Part shown: piece after piece, positions 25,565-35,538 of the stretch
How positions within the stretch are numbered: the stretch's first letter is position 1
Layout: each line of letters begins with the position of its first letter
DNA from: Sulfidibacter corallicola
GTDB taxonomy: Bacteria > Acidobacteriota > Holophagae > Acanthopleuribacterales > Acanthopleuribacteraceae
Assembly: GCF_017498545.1 (NCBI RefSeq)
Contig: NZ_CP071793.1
Coordinates: forward strand, 4,179,001 to 4,243,000
DNA: 64,000 nt
Direction of reading: 5' to 3'
Translations under genes and position numbers: made by a program
Notes under the pieces: generated by a model
The model's input: only the letters and a program-made list of their open reading frames with translations
What the model was told of the DNA's origin: nothing
The model's database searches: none

Positions 25565-28500
25565 GCCACCACCTCCGCTTCGGGGGCTTCCGCGACCGGT
25601 TCGGTCTTGGATGCGGCCAGACTCTCATACAGAACGGGAATCAAGACCAAGGTCAACAAGGTCGCCAACGACAATCCGCCGATCACGACCAGCGCCAGAG
25701 GTCTCTGGATCTCGGCCCCCCTGGGACTGAACAGTTCGGAAGCCAACGGGGCGCCCATGGAAACCGCCACTTGATCGAGAAACAGCACGATCGGCTGGAT
25801 CGGCTCCAGGTTCATCAGCCAGGGAATGAAGCCGAACGCCATCGGTGTCAGGCCCAGTACGGTGGTCGCGGTGGTCATCAAAATCGGGCGCAGCCGGACG
25901 CGCGAGGCTTCCAGAATGGCACCGCGCACCGAAGCGCCCTCCTTTCGAGCCTGATTGATGAAATCGACCTTGACGATCGCGTCGTTGACCACGATGCCGG
26001 TGAGCACGACCAACCCGATCAGCGACATGATGTTGATGGACTGATCGAAGGTGAACAACATGAAGACGGTGCCCACGAGCCCCATGGGAATGGTGAAGAT
26101 CACGACAAACGGAAAGCGGAGAGATTCGAACTGACCGGCCATGATCATGTAGACCAGGGCCCCCGACAGCAGAAAGGCCAAAAAGAGTTGGCTGAAGGAG
26201 TTCTGGATCCCTTCCTGTTCCCCGACGATCTGGTAGTGCACACCAGAGGGCAAAGACAGCTTTTCGAGTTCCGCTTCCACGGTCGGCAACACCTCGGAGA
26301 TCTTGCGACCACCCAAGTTGGCGGTCACCAGGGCCACGCGCCGTTGGTTCACCCTGCGAACCTCTTTGAGGCCCTTGATGACTTCGGCATGAATCAACTC
26401 GGAAAGCGGCACCCCGATTCCATTGGGCGAGGTGAGTTTGGCCTGCATGACGCGTTCGAAATTTTCGCGATCCTCTTCCGAAAAACGCACGCGGACGTCG
26501 ATATTGCGGTCGAACTCTTTGTATTGCGTCGCCTCGCTGCCGCGCATCCCTCCCGAGAGGTACTGACCGATATCGGCGAGCGAAAACCCGTAGAAGCCGA
26601 TCTGATCGCGGTCCAGGGTAACCTTCATTTGCGGGTAGTCCCGCGTCAAGGTCGACTTGACGTCCTGCAACACGTCGACCTCGCCCAGCGCCTGCACGGC
26701 TTTGTCGTTGGCTTCGAACAGGTCGTCGAACGATTCCGATTGGATTTGCACCACCAATCCGGTGCCGCCCTCGCTGGCCAGGAGGTCTTCGAAGGACGAT
26801 TCACTTTCGGTGAAGGCCACTTCCAGGCCGGGCACCGATTCGGCGAATTGGCGGGTCACCCCGGACAGCCGGTAGACCTCGTCCAGCGAGACGTGGGCCT
26901 CGTTCATCTTCACCGACAATTGGGCGGTATTGGTGCCGCTGTCCTTCAGGAGTTGGCTGAGGTTCGCATCGGAGGCCCCGATTTGGGAAAAAATGAGCGC
27001 GACCGACGGTTCCTCGAGCAACGTCGTTTCGAGCTTCTCGATCACCTCGGCGGTAATTTCCAGCGACGTTCCCGGCGGTAGCTTGGCCTCGATCGTGAAC
27101 TGCCCGGTCGCAGATTTGGGCATCAACTCGCGCTTCAACTCGATTCCGGTCATGTAGGTCAGCGTCATCAAGATCAACCCAAGCGAAACCACCACCCACT
27201 TGCGATCGAGACACCAGACCAGGGATCGGTGATAGAAGTGTTCGAAGGCACCGTACAGCGCGTTGAAGCCCGGCAGAATCATACGCTCCAACAGGAACTC
27301 CAGGGAGTTCTTGCCCGCCACCAGCAGGAACACCATCGCCTGAAACAACCATGACAGGAGAAAGGTCGCGATCCACTTGATGAGGAACAGGCCCACGGGC
27401 AGGAAAAACAGGGCCAACCCCAAATAGGCCAGGCGCGTCCACGTCTGCTTGAAGTATGCGGCCACCAAGGCGACCATCAAAAAGCAGACCAAGAATTCCC
27501 ACCAGCGCCAGAACACCAGGCCGCGCGGATAGGTCGATGCCTCCAGCTTCCATATCGGCGTCAATTTGGCGGGAAGACTGTCGCGGCCCTCCAGGATCGA
27601 GGAAAGCGCGGTCAGCAGCGGTAGCACCGTCAGGGAAACCACCAGCGAGGACACCAGGGAAAAGGTGACCGCCCAGGCCTGCTCACTGAACAGCGCCCCG
27701 GCCACCCCTTTCAAGTAGATGATGGGGAAGAAAACGGCGATGGTGGTCAAGGTCGAGGCGAAAACCGGCAGGGCCACTTCGCGCGCGCCGCGGAAGGCCG
27801 CCTCCAAGGGGGATTGCCCTTGCTCGCGGTAGCGGTAGATGTTCTCCAAAACCACGATCGAGTTGTCCACCAGCATGCCGACACCCAGAGCCAGTCCACC
27901 CAAGGACATGATGTTGAGGGTGATGTCGGCGAAGTACATGCACACCAGTGTGGTGATGATGGCGATGGGTATCGACACGAAAATGAAAAAGGGCGACTTG
28001 AGGTCGGCGAGAAAGAGGACCAACACCAGAAAGGCGAAAAAGCCGCCGAACAACAGCGAGACCCATACATTATTAAGTGCCTGCTTGATGAACTTGGCTT
28101 CTTCGAACGCCAGAACCAGGCGAACCTGTTGCTCGTCGTTGGCATAGGCCTGATTCAACTCGCCGAGCAACGCCTTGATGCGGTCGGTGGATTCGATGGT
28201 ATTGGCGCCCGATTCCTTGTAGATCAGCAGGCCCATCGCCTCCGCACCGTCGAGCATGGACATCGCATCGCGGTCCTTGGCCGTATCGTGCACGATCGCC
28301 ACGTCGGAAACCAAAATGTCCGCGCCGTTCTTGCGTGCCACGACCACGCTGTTGATCTCCGCGACCGACTGAAATTCTCCCAGGGTTCGCAGCGAGTACC
28401 GGTACCGACCCTTCTTGATCGTACCGCCCGGTACGTTGGCGTTGGCACGCCCGATCGCATTGGCGATATCCTGCAGCTTGATTTCGTAGAGCGCCAGCTT

Positions 28501-29070
28501 CTCGCGATCCACTTCCACGTCGATCACGCGCTCGATGTCACCGGAAAGCTGGGCGAACGCCACCCCATCCAACTGCTCCAGGCGTGGCTTGATGACTTCC
28601 CGCACCATTTCCCGCAATTCCAGCAAGGGCATCTTGCCGGTGATCGCCAATCCGACGATCGGTTTGGCCGAGGGATCCCAGCGCAGGATGTTGGGTCGTT
28701 CGGCATCCTGGGGAAACGTGGGCTGATATCTCGCGTTGTCGAGCTTCTCGCGAACGTGCAGGGTGGCGAACTGCATGTCGTGGCCCCATTCGAACTCAAT
28801 CGTGATCAGGGAGATCCCTTCGCGAGAAATACTGGAAATGCGCCGCTTTCCCTTGACGGTCGCCAACGCCGATTCCAGCGGCTTGGTGATGAACTCCTCG
28901 ACTTCCGGCGGCGCGGAACCTTCGTAGCGGGTCACGACCGTCAGAGAGGGATAGGCGATGTCCGGCAAAAGATCGCGGCCCAGTTGGGTGTAACTCAATA
29001 CCCCGAACACCAACAAACCCAAAACACACATGGCCACGGTGACCGGTCGTTTGAGAGAGATCGAAATCAT
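25561..29070 (-). CDS. RND efflux inner-membrane permease (first subunit) with extra membrane insertion
   Basis: A 1169-residue RND permease. TM1 is SLKRPVTVAMCVLGLLVFGV. Porter motifs (PEVEEFITKPLESALATVKG) and TM4 with GMLVDNSIVVLENI follow, with Asp-Asn as in the partner. Between TM6 and TM7, where AcrB has a short amphipathic linker, about residues 500-613 contain roughly three extra hydrophobic segments (WWEFLVCFLMVALVAAYF, LAYLGLALFFLPVGLFLI, FLLSWLFQAMVFLLVAG). Another hydrophobic insertion lies between TM11 and TM12 (FIPWLMNLEPIQPIVLFL). ATG 29070 follows AAGGACATAGATTC. It lies 116 bases after the adaptor gene and overlaps the second permease. Confidence 0.9.
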   Translation of the reverse strand: MISISLKRPVTVAMCVLGLLVFGVLSYTQLGRDLLPDIAYPSLTVVTRYEGSAPPEVEEFITKPLESALATVKGKRRISSISREGISLITIEFEWGHDMQFATLHVREKLDNARYQPTFPQDAERPNILRWDPSAKPIVGLAITGKMPLLELREMVREVIKPRLEQLDGVAFAQLSGDIERVIDVEVDREKLALYEIKLQDIANAIGRANANVPGGTIKKGRYRYSLRTLGEFQSVAEINSVVVARKNGADILVSDVAIVHDTAKDRDAMSMLDGAEAMGLLIYKESGANTIESTDRIKALLGELNQAYANDEQQVRLVLAFEEAKFIKQALNNVWVSLLFGGFFAFLVLVLFLADLKSPFFIFVSIPIAIITTLVCMYFADITLNIMSLGGLALGVGMLVDNSIVVLENIYRYREQGQSPLEAAFRGAREVALPVFASTLTTIAVFFPIIYLKGVAGALFSEQAWAVTFSLVSSLVVSLTVLPLLTALSSILEGRDSLPAKLTPIWKLEASTYPRGLVFWRWWEFLVCFLMVALVAAYFKQTWTRLAYLGLALFFLPVGLFLIKWIATFLLSWLFQAMVFLLVAGKNSLEFLLERMILPGFNALYGAFEHFYHRSLVWCLDRKWVVVSLGLILMTLTYMTGIELKRELMPKSATGQFTIEAKLPPGTSLEITAEVIEKLETTLLEEPSVALIFSQIGASDANLSQLLKDSGTNTAQLSVKMNEAHVSLDEVYRLSGVTRQFAESVPGLEVAFTESESSFEDLLASEGGTGLVVQIQSESFDDLFEANDKAVQALGEVDVLQDVKSTLTRDYPQMKVTLDRDQIGFYGFSLADIGQYLSGGMRGSEATQYKEFDRNIDVRVRFSEEDRENFERVMQAKLTSPNGIGVPLSELIHAEVIKGLKEVRRVNQRRVALVTANLGGRKISEVLPTVEAELEKLSLPSGVHYQIVGEQEGIQNSFSQLFLAFLLSGALVYMIMAGQFESLRFPFVVIFTIPMGLVGTVFMLFTFDQSINIMSLIGLVVLTGIVVNDAIVKVDFINQARKEGASVRGAILEASRVRLRPILMTTATTVLGLTPMAFGFIPWLMNLEPIQPIVLFLDQVAVSMGAPLASELFSPRGAEIQRPLALVVIGGLSLATLLTLVLIPVLYESLAASKTEPVAEAPEAEVVA

Positions 29071-29186
29071 GAATCTATGTCCTTCTTGTCAACACTGGAA
29101 ACCGATTCGGCGGGTCGAGGCTCGTCGACAGGCATGCGCCGGTTGGCGACCCACGATCATGGAGAACGACGCCAGTGGAATCGCCG

Positions 29187-30476
29187 CTACTTTTTGGTTT
29201 TGGTCACCTTGACCAGGGTGTCGTGGCCCATGGTAAAGTGGTTGTCCGTCAGGACCAGGTCGTTCTCCGACAATTCACCCTGCAGTATTTCGATCGACTC
29301 CTCGTTCTCGACACCGGTTTCGACGTAGAGCCACTGCGCCCTGCTGTCGGTGCCGACCCGGAAGACGACCTTACGCTTGTTACGCGGCAGAATCGCGGTT
29401 TTGGGAACCATCAACCGATCTTGGAAAATCTTGGAATCGATGAGTACCTCCGCGAACATGCCTGGCCGTACGCGGTTGTCGACGTTCTTGAAGCGAATGA
29501 TGGTTTCGACCGTTTTCTCCTCCGCATTGACCAGCGGGCTGATCGCTTCGACCACGCCGTCGATGTCGCCCAGATCCGGCAACGCCGCGAAACTGACCTT
29601 GGTCGGTCGATCTTCGAAAACGTGGCCGATTTCCGATTCGAGGACCTGGGCCTTGACCACCAGGTCCTCCATGTTCACCAGGCGCGCGATTTTGGTGGCC
29701 GCTCCCAGATACTGACCCTGCGCGACCGAAACCTCGAAAATTCGTCCCGAGAAGGGTGCCCGTACTTCGCAACGCTCCAAATTGAGCTGGGCCCGCTCGA
29801 ACGCGACCCGCGCAGCCGCCATGGTGCGCGCCTGAACCACTTCTTCCCGCGAGGAACCCAACCGAACCTGAGCCAGCTCGAGAACCAGGCGTTCATGGCG
29901 GTAATCCGATTCCGTGATCTTGCCCGCCTCGAAATCGGCGACCAGGGCCGCCAGCTTCCGCTCCAATTCGACTCGTTCTCCCTTCTGATCCGCCGTAGCC
30001 TGCTCGGGATCGTCCATGCCGATCCGTTCCACGACATATTCGGCGCGGCCCTTCAGCAGATTGGCCCGCGCCTCCTCCACCGCCAACACGTACTCCCGCG
30101 TATCTACCCGCGCAATGACCTGGCCCGCTTCCACATAATCCCCGTCCTTGACCGACAGGACCACCAGGGGGCCGGCGATTTCGTTCACGATCTCTATATT
30201 CTGATAGGCGAAAACACGCCCCTGGGCCGTTACCTTCTGAATCAGGTCGCCGCGCGTGACGGGCTCGGCCTGAACCAGAATCGGCGTTTCCTTGCCGCCG
30301 AACCGTTTGTTGAGACTGCTCAGAGATTTGGAAACCTTTTCCTGGGTTTCCTCGGCACCGGCATTGGATTCGCCGTCGTCCGCCGCCTTTTCACGGTTCA
30401 GAAGATTGGCCCCGATCGCTCCCATCGCCAAGACAAACAGAAGTGAGAAGCCAAGAAATTTTTTGCTGAATTGCAT
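29187..30476 (-). CDS. RND efflux periplasmic adaptor (HlyD/MFP family)
   Basis: A 429-residue membrane-fusion protein linking the permeases to an outer-membrane channel. It has an N-terminal membrane anchor (KKFLGFSLLFVLAMGAIGAN), a barrel-sandwich half (VTRGDLIQKVTAQGRVFAYQ, VKDGDYVEAGQVIARVDTRE), a long helical hairpin (about 120-215), the second lipoyl half (EVRAPFSGRIFEVSVAQGQY) and a beta-barrel domain (VSFAALPDLGDIDGVVEAIS, RPGMFAEVLIDSKIFQDRLM). It is the first gene of the operon. No TetR/MarR regulator or outer-membrane gene is adjacent; the TolC-family gene at 14771-16300 is a possible partner. Confidence 0.92.
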   Translation of the reverse strand: MQFSKKFLGFSLLFVLAMGAIGANLLNREKAADDGESNAGAEETQEKVSKSLSSLNKRFGGKETPILVQAEPVTRGDLIQKVTAQGRVFAYQNIEIVNEIAGPLVVLSVKDGDYVEAGQVIARVDTREYVLAVEEARANLLKGRAEYVVERIGMDDPEQATADQKGERVELERKLAALVADFEAGKITESDYRHERLVLELAQVRLGSSREEVVQARTMAAARVAFERAQLNLERCEVRAPFSGRIFEVSVAQGQYLGAATKIARLVNMEDLVVKAQVLESEIGHVFEDRPTKVSFAALPDLGDIDGVVEAISPLVNAEEKTVETIIRFKNVDNRVRPGMFAEVLIDSKIFQDRLMVPKTAILPRNKRKVVFRVGTDSRAQWLYVETGVENEESIEILQGELSENDLVLTDNHFTMGHDTLVKVTKTKK

Positions 30477-31063
30477 GTGTCGTCCTCGAAGTACTGCTGA
30501 CCATCATGTTCGTTATGGAAAACAAAGTTCAAAAATCAAATATCTAGTCAAATGGTTGATTCACGATCAAAGTCCGATCCGATCTTGCGAACCAACACCA
30601 GTTTTTCCTACCTCGGCTTATATTCTCTGGAAATCCAATTGCCGTCAACCAAACCCATAGCGATCCGCACCATGAAGATCGACTCCAGCGGTAGAAACCC
30701 TCGGACGAGAGACCCTCAAATCCCAACGCGGAAATTTTGGATGCAGCGGCTCGTTCATGGGAACTGACTCCTCCAATTGCTCGGATCCATCTGTAAAGTC
30801 ACCGGGTATCCGGCATCCTTACAGTCCTGAATGGCGAGAATGAGTTGTGGGCGAGAAACGACCCGACAAATCAAAAGGATTATCGTCGAAGGCGTTCCGA
30901 AGAATCCCGGGCGGTTCGTCGGCTCTCGCCACACAGCACCCATTTGCCAGTCGCTTTTCAAGAAAGGCGAAATCGGAGAAAAAAGCGTGACCTCCGCCCG
31001 CCATTTCTTCTGAATTTTCAAACACCATCGCGCGATCCGAGGAACACCGCGATGGTCAAACAT
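30477..31063. other. Intergenic region between the RND operon and the VWFA gene
   Basis: About 590 bases with no convincing gene. The part next to the adaptor (30520-30560) is AT-rich and probably holds the RND operon promoter, but I could not pick a clear -35/-10 pair. The hairpin at 31024-31056 belongs to the end of the VWFA gene. Confidence 0.5.
31024..31056 (-). terminator. Hairpin just after the VWFA gene
   Basis: ACCATCGCG (31024-31032) and CGCGATGGT (31048-31056) form a perfect 9-base-pair stem with a 15-base loop, eight bases after the stop codon. On the minus strand it is followed by GTTTGAAAATT rather than a clean T run. Confidence 0.45.
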
Positions 31064-32161
31064 CTACTGCTGAAAGTAGAGTCGCTGCGGATAGCGCAAA
31101 AGTCCTGCGTCGGCCTGTATTTTTACTTCGATATCATGCCATCCAGAGAATGTGGAGCGCGTGTGGTAACACAACAGGTATTGGTGCCGCAATTCGTGGC
31201 CCACGACGGCAAAGGCCTTGCGAATTTGTTGCGATGATTTCAAAACAAATGATTTGCCGCCACTCAACATCGAAAGCTCTTGGAGCACGTCGGGATCCAC
31301 GCTGGATCCGACGCCCATCGTGTAGATCGGGACGCCCGCGCGCGAGGCCAAATCCACACAATCCTTCAAACCCTTTCCATAGACGTCTTCTTCGCCGTCC
31401 AAATCGTGCTTACCGTCGGTGAACACCACCAAAGCGCGACGCAAGTTCGATTGGCTCAGCAGTTTGACACCCGACCACACGCCGCCGTAGAGATTGGTGG
31501 CGCCATCGGCCCTGATCCGGAGCAGGCGGGTGCGCAGGGCTTCCTTGTCGGTATCCGTTTCGAACACTTCGAATACCCGATGGTTGAAACCGATCATCTG
31601 GACGCGATCGTGCTCTTTCAGTTGATCCAGCAACTGCCAGATACCGCGCACCAAAACCGGCAGCCGCGATTCCATCGAGCCGCTGTAATCGACAGCCAGC
31701 ACCAGATGCAGGGGATGTTCCTCGCTGAGCAGGTAGGTCAGCTTTTGGGGCACCCCATTTTCCCTGAGCTGAAAATCCTCGGCCTTCAGTTCACGGACCT
31801 CGCCGGAGAACGCGACCTTGACCGGAACCTGGATCAAGCGAACGTCTTCCTCGAAAAAATGGGGATGATTCTGGCCCTTCCGCTCCGCTACCAGGTCTTT
31901 GCCGCTGAATCGACTCAACACGGCGCGAATGTGAAGCTCGCCTTCCGGGAAACGGGAGAGATCGAGCTCGGTTTCAAAGGGTGGAGATTCGAAATAATGA
32001 ACCGATTGACCGTTGACGAAAACCTCCAGCCCGAGGATCTCGTCGTCGGGGACATCACAAGTCAGGTGAAATCGCGTCATGCCGGCAAACCGCTCCCCCA
32101 CCGGTTCGATGAACTGCAGTTTGCCCGCGGCCAAGCACGCCGAAAGCAACATCACCAGCAT
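31064..32161 (-). CDS. VWFA-domain protein of the acidobacterial type
   Basis: About 365 residues. The start is uncertain: ATG 32161 has GGGGGAATT directly upstream and gives a short hydrophobic N-terminus with a lipobox-like LLSAC, while TTG 32251 or ATG 32236 would add 25-30 residues. A beta-sandwich region (about 20-150) is followed by a von Willebrand factor A domain with the MIDAS motif DYSGSMES, then TNLYGGVW and VVFTDGKHDLDG. The layout (HLVLAVDYSGSM ... YLLCYHTRSTFSGWHDIEVK) matches the VWFA-related family expanded in Acidobacteria. It is probably an exported metal-dependent adhesion or interaction protein. The gene is monocistronic with a hairpin after it. Confidence 0.8.
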   Translation of the reverse strand: MLVMLLSACLAAGKLQFIEPVGERFAGMTRFHLTCDVPDDEILGLEVFVNGQSVHYFESPPFETELDLSRFPEGELHIRAVLSRFSGKDLVAERKGQNHPHFFEEDVRLIQVPVKVAFSGEVRELKAEDFQLRENGVPQKLTYLLSEEHPLHLVLAVDYSGSMESRLPVLVRGIWQLLDQLKEHDRVQMIGFNHRVFEVFETDTDKEALRTRLLRIRADGATNLYGGVWSGVKLLSQSNLRRALVVFTDGKHDLDGEEDVYGKGLKDCVDLASRAGVPIYTMGVGSSVDPDVLQELSMLSGGKSFVLKSSQQIRKAFAVVGHELRHQYLLCYHTRSTFSGWHDIEVKIQADAGLLRYPQRLYFQQ

Positions 32162-32308
32162 AATTCCCCCGAAGTCGTGCAGCGACCGATCGGGTGGCGC
32201 CGTTTGGGCCGACCCAAAACTTCGCTGGAAACCCATACTCAATGAATCCAATTATCTGGATATCAGTGACATCATTATAACCGAACGAGGGGATTGGGAA
32301 ACGCAGAT

Positions 32309-32338
32309 TGCCCGGCGGCGGGGGACGCGAACCGGGCA
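32309..32338 (-). terminator. Terminator-like hairpin after the NtrC-type regulator
   Basis: TGCCCGG (32309-32315) pairs with CCGGGCA (32332-32338) across a 16-base loop, 28 bases after the regulator stop on the minus strand. No strong T run follows, so confidence is low. Confidence 0.3.
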
Positions 32339-32366
32339 TCTTCGAAAAAACACGCGACCAATCGCC

Positions 32367-33728
32367 TCAGGAAAGCAATTCCTCCACGTTTAATTTGTAC
32401 AATTCCAACTTCTTGTACAAATTGCTTCGCGGCGTATCGATGGCCTCGGCGGTTTTGGAAATATTGCCGTTGTTCTGACGTAACTTGGCGATGAGGAATT
32501 CGCGTTCCATTTCCTCTTTGAACTTTTTCAGGGTGGTGAAGCCCTCGAAGGAAATGCGATCGGTGGGCTTTGCCACCCCGGAGGACGGGGTCTGAAGCAC
32601 TTCTTCCTCACCCAGGATCAGGAGCCGTTCCACCAGGTTCTTCAACTCGCGGATGTTCCCGCGATAGTGGTGGGTCTGGAAAAAGGCCTGGGCCTCCTTG
32701 CTCATCCCCCGTGGTTTGAGCCCGTTGTCCGATTCGAACTGCTTTTTGAAATGGTCCACGAGTAACGGGATGTCATCGCGCCGTTCGTTCAACGAAAGAC
32801 TGCGAACCGGCACCACGTTCAATCGGAAAAAGAGATCTTCGCGAAAGTTGTTCTCTTCGATCTGCTTTTCCAAATCCTTGTTGGTCGCAGCGACAACCCG
32901 CACATCGACCGTCAACACCTTGTTCGAACCCACCGCCTGTACTTCGCCCTCCTGCAAAACCCGCAGGACCTTGGCCTGGGTGTTGAGGCTCATATCGGCG
33001 ACCTCGTCGAGGAAGATGGTGCCGCCGTCGGCGAGTTGGAACTTGCCGAGCTGGTTGTCGGTTGCGCCCGTAAATGCGCCCTTGACGTGTCCGAACAATT
33101 CGGATTCGATCAGTTCTTCCGGGATGGCGGCACAGTTGACCTGCACGAAGGGCCCCTTGCGCCCCGAACTCTCGTGGATACGCCGCGCGATCAATTCCTT
33201 GCCGGTACCGGACTCGCCGGTCACCAGCACCGTTGCATTGGTTGCCGCGACGCGGTCGATGCGATCTTTGAGCTTGCCCATCTGCGGGTGCTCGCCGACC
33301 ATCCGATAGCGTCCCACCTCGCGTTTCTGGAGGACCTTGTTCGCTTCCTGAAGAGTCTTTTTCTCGAGGGCGTTTCGCGCCACGATCAAGATGCGCTCGC
33401 GATCCAGGGGCTTTTCGAGGAAATCGAACGCCCCGAGCTGGGTAGCCTCGACCGCGGTGGAAATGGTGCCGTGCCCGGAAATCATGACCACCGGCGAGGT
33501 CGTGCCCTGCTTGATCAGGGTTTGAAGCACCTCGATCCCGTCCATACGCGGCATCTTGATGTCCAACAGGATGAGATCGGGCTCCTCCTGCAGGGCCAGA
33601 TTCACACCCTGCGAGCCATTCTCGGCCAACACCGTCTCGTAACCCTCGTATTTGAGAATCTTGTCGAGACTGCGGCGTATCGCCGCGTCATCGTCGACCA
33701 CCAGGATTTTTCCTTTGTTGGGCTTCAT
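32367..33728 (-). CDS. NtrC-family sigma-54-dependent response regulator
   Basis: A 453-residue transcription activator. The receiver domain (1-120) has the acidic pocket VVDDD, the phospho-acceptor Asp in DLILLDIKMP and the conserved EKPLDRERI lysine. The AAA+ domain has Walker A GESGTGKE, the sigma-54 contact loop GAFTGA and Walker B TIFLDEVADM. A Fis-type helix-turn-helix ends the protein (NGNISKTAEAIDTPRSNLYK). It should activate sigma-54 promoters when phosphorylated. ATG 33728 has AGAGG upstream. It directly follows the SpoIIE phosphatase, STAS and HATPase genes, but no histidine kinase is adjacent. Targets are not evident. Confidence 0.93.
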   Translation of the reverse strand: MKPNKGKILVVDDDAAIRRSLDKILKYEGYETVLAENGSQGVNLALQEEPDLILLDIKMPRMDGIEVLQTLIKQGTTSPVVMISGHGTISTAVEATQLGAFDFLEKPLDRERILIVARNALEKKTLQEANKVLQKREVGRYRMVGEHPQMGKLKDRIDRVAATNATVLVTGESGTGKELIARRIHESSGRKGPFVQVNCAAIPEELIESELFGHVKGAFTGATDNQLGKFQLADGGTIFLDEVADMSLNTQAKVLRVLQEGEVQAVGSNKVLTVDVRVVAATNKDLEKQIEENNFREDLFFRLNVVPVRSLSLNERRDDIPLLVDHFKKQFESDNGLKPRGMSKEAQAFFQTHHYRGNIRELKNLVERLLILGEEEVLQTPSSGVAKPTDRISFEGFTTLKKFKEEMEREFLIAKLRQNNGNISKTAEAIDTPRSNLYKKLELYKLNVEELLS

Positions 33729-33767
33729 GGTCACCTCTTTTCCCTATCCCTTGGTGTCGCAATTCGA

Positions 33768-35522
33768 TCAGGACTCTTGGGAGGACCGGCGAATGAGCAA
33801 CAGGGTCAAATCGTCCACCATCTGCCCGTCACTGAAGTTCATCACCGACGTGACGATTTCCGACATTTCCTCGGACACGGTCCCATGGCCCTGAACGCTC
33901 TTGAGCAGGTCGATCAAACGATCGTCCCCGAATTCCTCGCCCTCCGTGTCGGTGACTTCCGACAAACCGTCGGTGTAGATCAGCAACTCCGATCCCTCTT
34001 CGAAATCAATCGTGCCGACCTGGTACTGAACGTTGGGGAACATGCCCACCATCATCCCGCCCAGGGAAAGCAGTGAGGTCGTTTTTTCGGGGCAAACCAG
34101 GATCGGCCGATTGTGGCCCGCATTGATGTACTGCAGGCGGTGCGTCTCGGGATCGAGCTCCGCATAGAACATCGTGACAAACTTATTGCTTTGCGTGGAT
34201 TGGAACAGGTGGAGATTCAGCTTTTCGATCACTTCGCGCGGCGAAATTCCCGGGAAGGAGTTCAGCGCACGCAGGGAGGCCTGGGCCGTGGACATGATCA
34301 TGGAGGCCGGCAGGCTTTTGCCCGACACGTCGGCAAGGCACAAACTCAGGCGCCCGTTCGCATGCACGATAAAGTCGTAGAAGTCGCCACCCACCTGGTT
34401 GAACGGCCGCATTTCGGCGGCGATCTGGTAACCGCACAAGGAGGGCACCACCTTGGGCAACAGGCGTTGCTGGATCTCGCGAGCCAATTGGAGTTCGCGT
34501 TCCATGCGCTTCTTTTCGAGCACCTCGGCCTGCAGCCGCACATTTTCCAACGCCACCGCGGCCTGTCTGGCCAGGGACACCATGAACTCGCGGTCGTGCT
34601 CGCCCAATTTGCGACGGTCCAGTCGGGGACCCAACAGCAGCAGAGCGAACACATCCCCTTCACTGGCAATGGGCACCGCATAGCGCAGCTTCTGTTCTTT
34701 CATGAACGCGATCGGCGCTTCGAAACCCAGCGCATCGACGCTGGTCACGGAAGCGGGCCACTCGGTCAGGGGCGGCCAGCCATCCAATACCGGCTCGGCC
34801 TTGATCTTGAGACCCTTCTGAAACGAGATCTGCGGCCGATCCTCCATGGTCACCACGCCGCAACGGCTGATGAAAAAGTGACCCATCAGGTTGTTGGCCA
34901 GGATCTGGTACACGTCTTCCGGCTCGTAACAGCGGGCAAAGGCACCGGTGATCTCGAACAGGGTGTTCAACTGGAACAGGCGCCGCTGGAGCTGGCGGTT
35001 CATTTTCTCCAAATCGACGCGGTAGAGGTGGTTGCCCATGATCACGCCGCCGAAATCGGCGATCAGTGCCAGCAACAGTTCCTTGTCTTCGCTGATATCG
35101 CCGAGGAGGCACTTGCCGAGGCAGATCACCCCCACCAACTTGCCCTCGTTCTTGGCGGGAATGACCAGATCGAACAAGCCATCCTCGCACAGAGGGCTCA
35201 GCTCGTCCCAGTCACCGTGACCGGGACGGATCAGCGCAGGCATACCGTCGAGGCGATCGTCGGTGGGCAGGTTTTCCAGGTGAAAGGTGTGGTCCCGCAG
35301 GCCCTTACCCATCCCCAACCGCCAACTGTTCGTCTCCTTGAGGAACACGGCGGCCTTGACGCAGGGGTGCTGACCCATGATCGTCAGCAAAATCACGTCG
35401 AGGGTCTGCTCCAGAGTCCGTGCGGTGTTGAGGGTGGCCAAAAGCTCGTTGAGGGAGATCAGCTCGTTGAGGCGACGCGATAGGGAACTGTCGGCGGGAC
35501 GAAAATCCTTGAGCTGGGCCAT
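33768..35522 (-). CDS. GAF-domain SpoIIE/PP2C-type serine phosphatase
   Basis: About 584 residues. Two GAF-like sensory regions occupy roughly 20-180 and 190-345 (LNTARTLEQTLDVILLTIMG; VYQILANNLMGHFFISRCGV). A short coiled coil follows (LEKKRMERELQLAREIQQRL), then a SpoIIE/RsbU phosphatase domain with metal-binding aspartates (GGDFYDFIVH, LCLADVSGKSLPASMIMS, LLIYTDGLSEVTD). In such systems the phosphatase dephosphorylates a STAS antagonist, here probably the product of 36009-36356. ATG 35522 with GGAG close upstream is my preferred start; GTG 35555 in the same frame would overlap the HATPase gene by 17 bases. Confidence 0.88.
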   Translation of the reverse strand: MAQLKDFRPADSSLSRRLNELISLNELLATLNTARTLEQTLDVILLTIMGQHPCVKAAVFLKETNSWRLGMGKGLRDHTFHLENLPTDDRLDGMPALIRPGHGDWDELSPLCEDGLFDLVIPAKNEGKLVGVICLGKCLLGDISEDKELLLALIADFGGVIMGNHLYRVDLEKMNRQLQRRLFQLNTLFEITGAFARCYEPEDVYQILANNLMGHFFISRCGVVTMEDRPQISFQKGLKIKAEPVLDGWPPLTEWPASVTSVDALGFEAPIAFMKEQKLRYAVPIASEGDVFALLLLGPRLDRRKLGEHDREFMVSLARQAAVALENVRLQAEVLEKKRMERELQLAREIQQRLLPKVVPSLCGYQIAAEMRPFNQVGGDFYDFIVHANGRLSLCLADVSGKSLPASMIMSTAQASLRALNSFPGISPREVIEKLNLHLFQSTQSNKFVTMFYAELDPETHRLQYINAGHNRPILVCPEKTTSLLSLGGMMVGMFPNVQYQVGTIDFEEGSELLIYTDGLSEVTDTEGEEFGDDRLIDLLKSVQGHGTVSEEMSEIVTSVMNFSDGQMVDDLTLLLIRRSSQES

Positions 35523-35538
35523 CAACTCCGAAAAGAGT

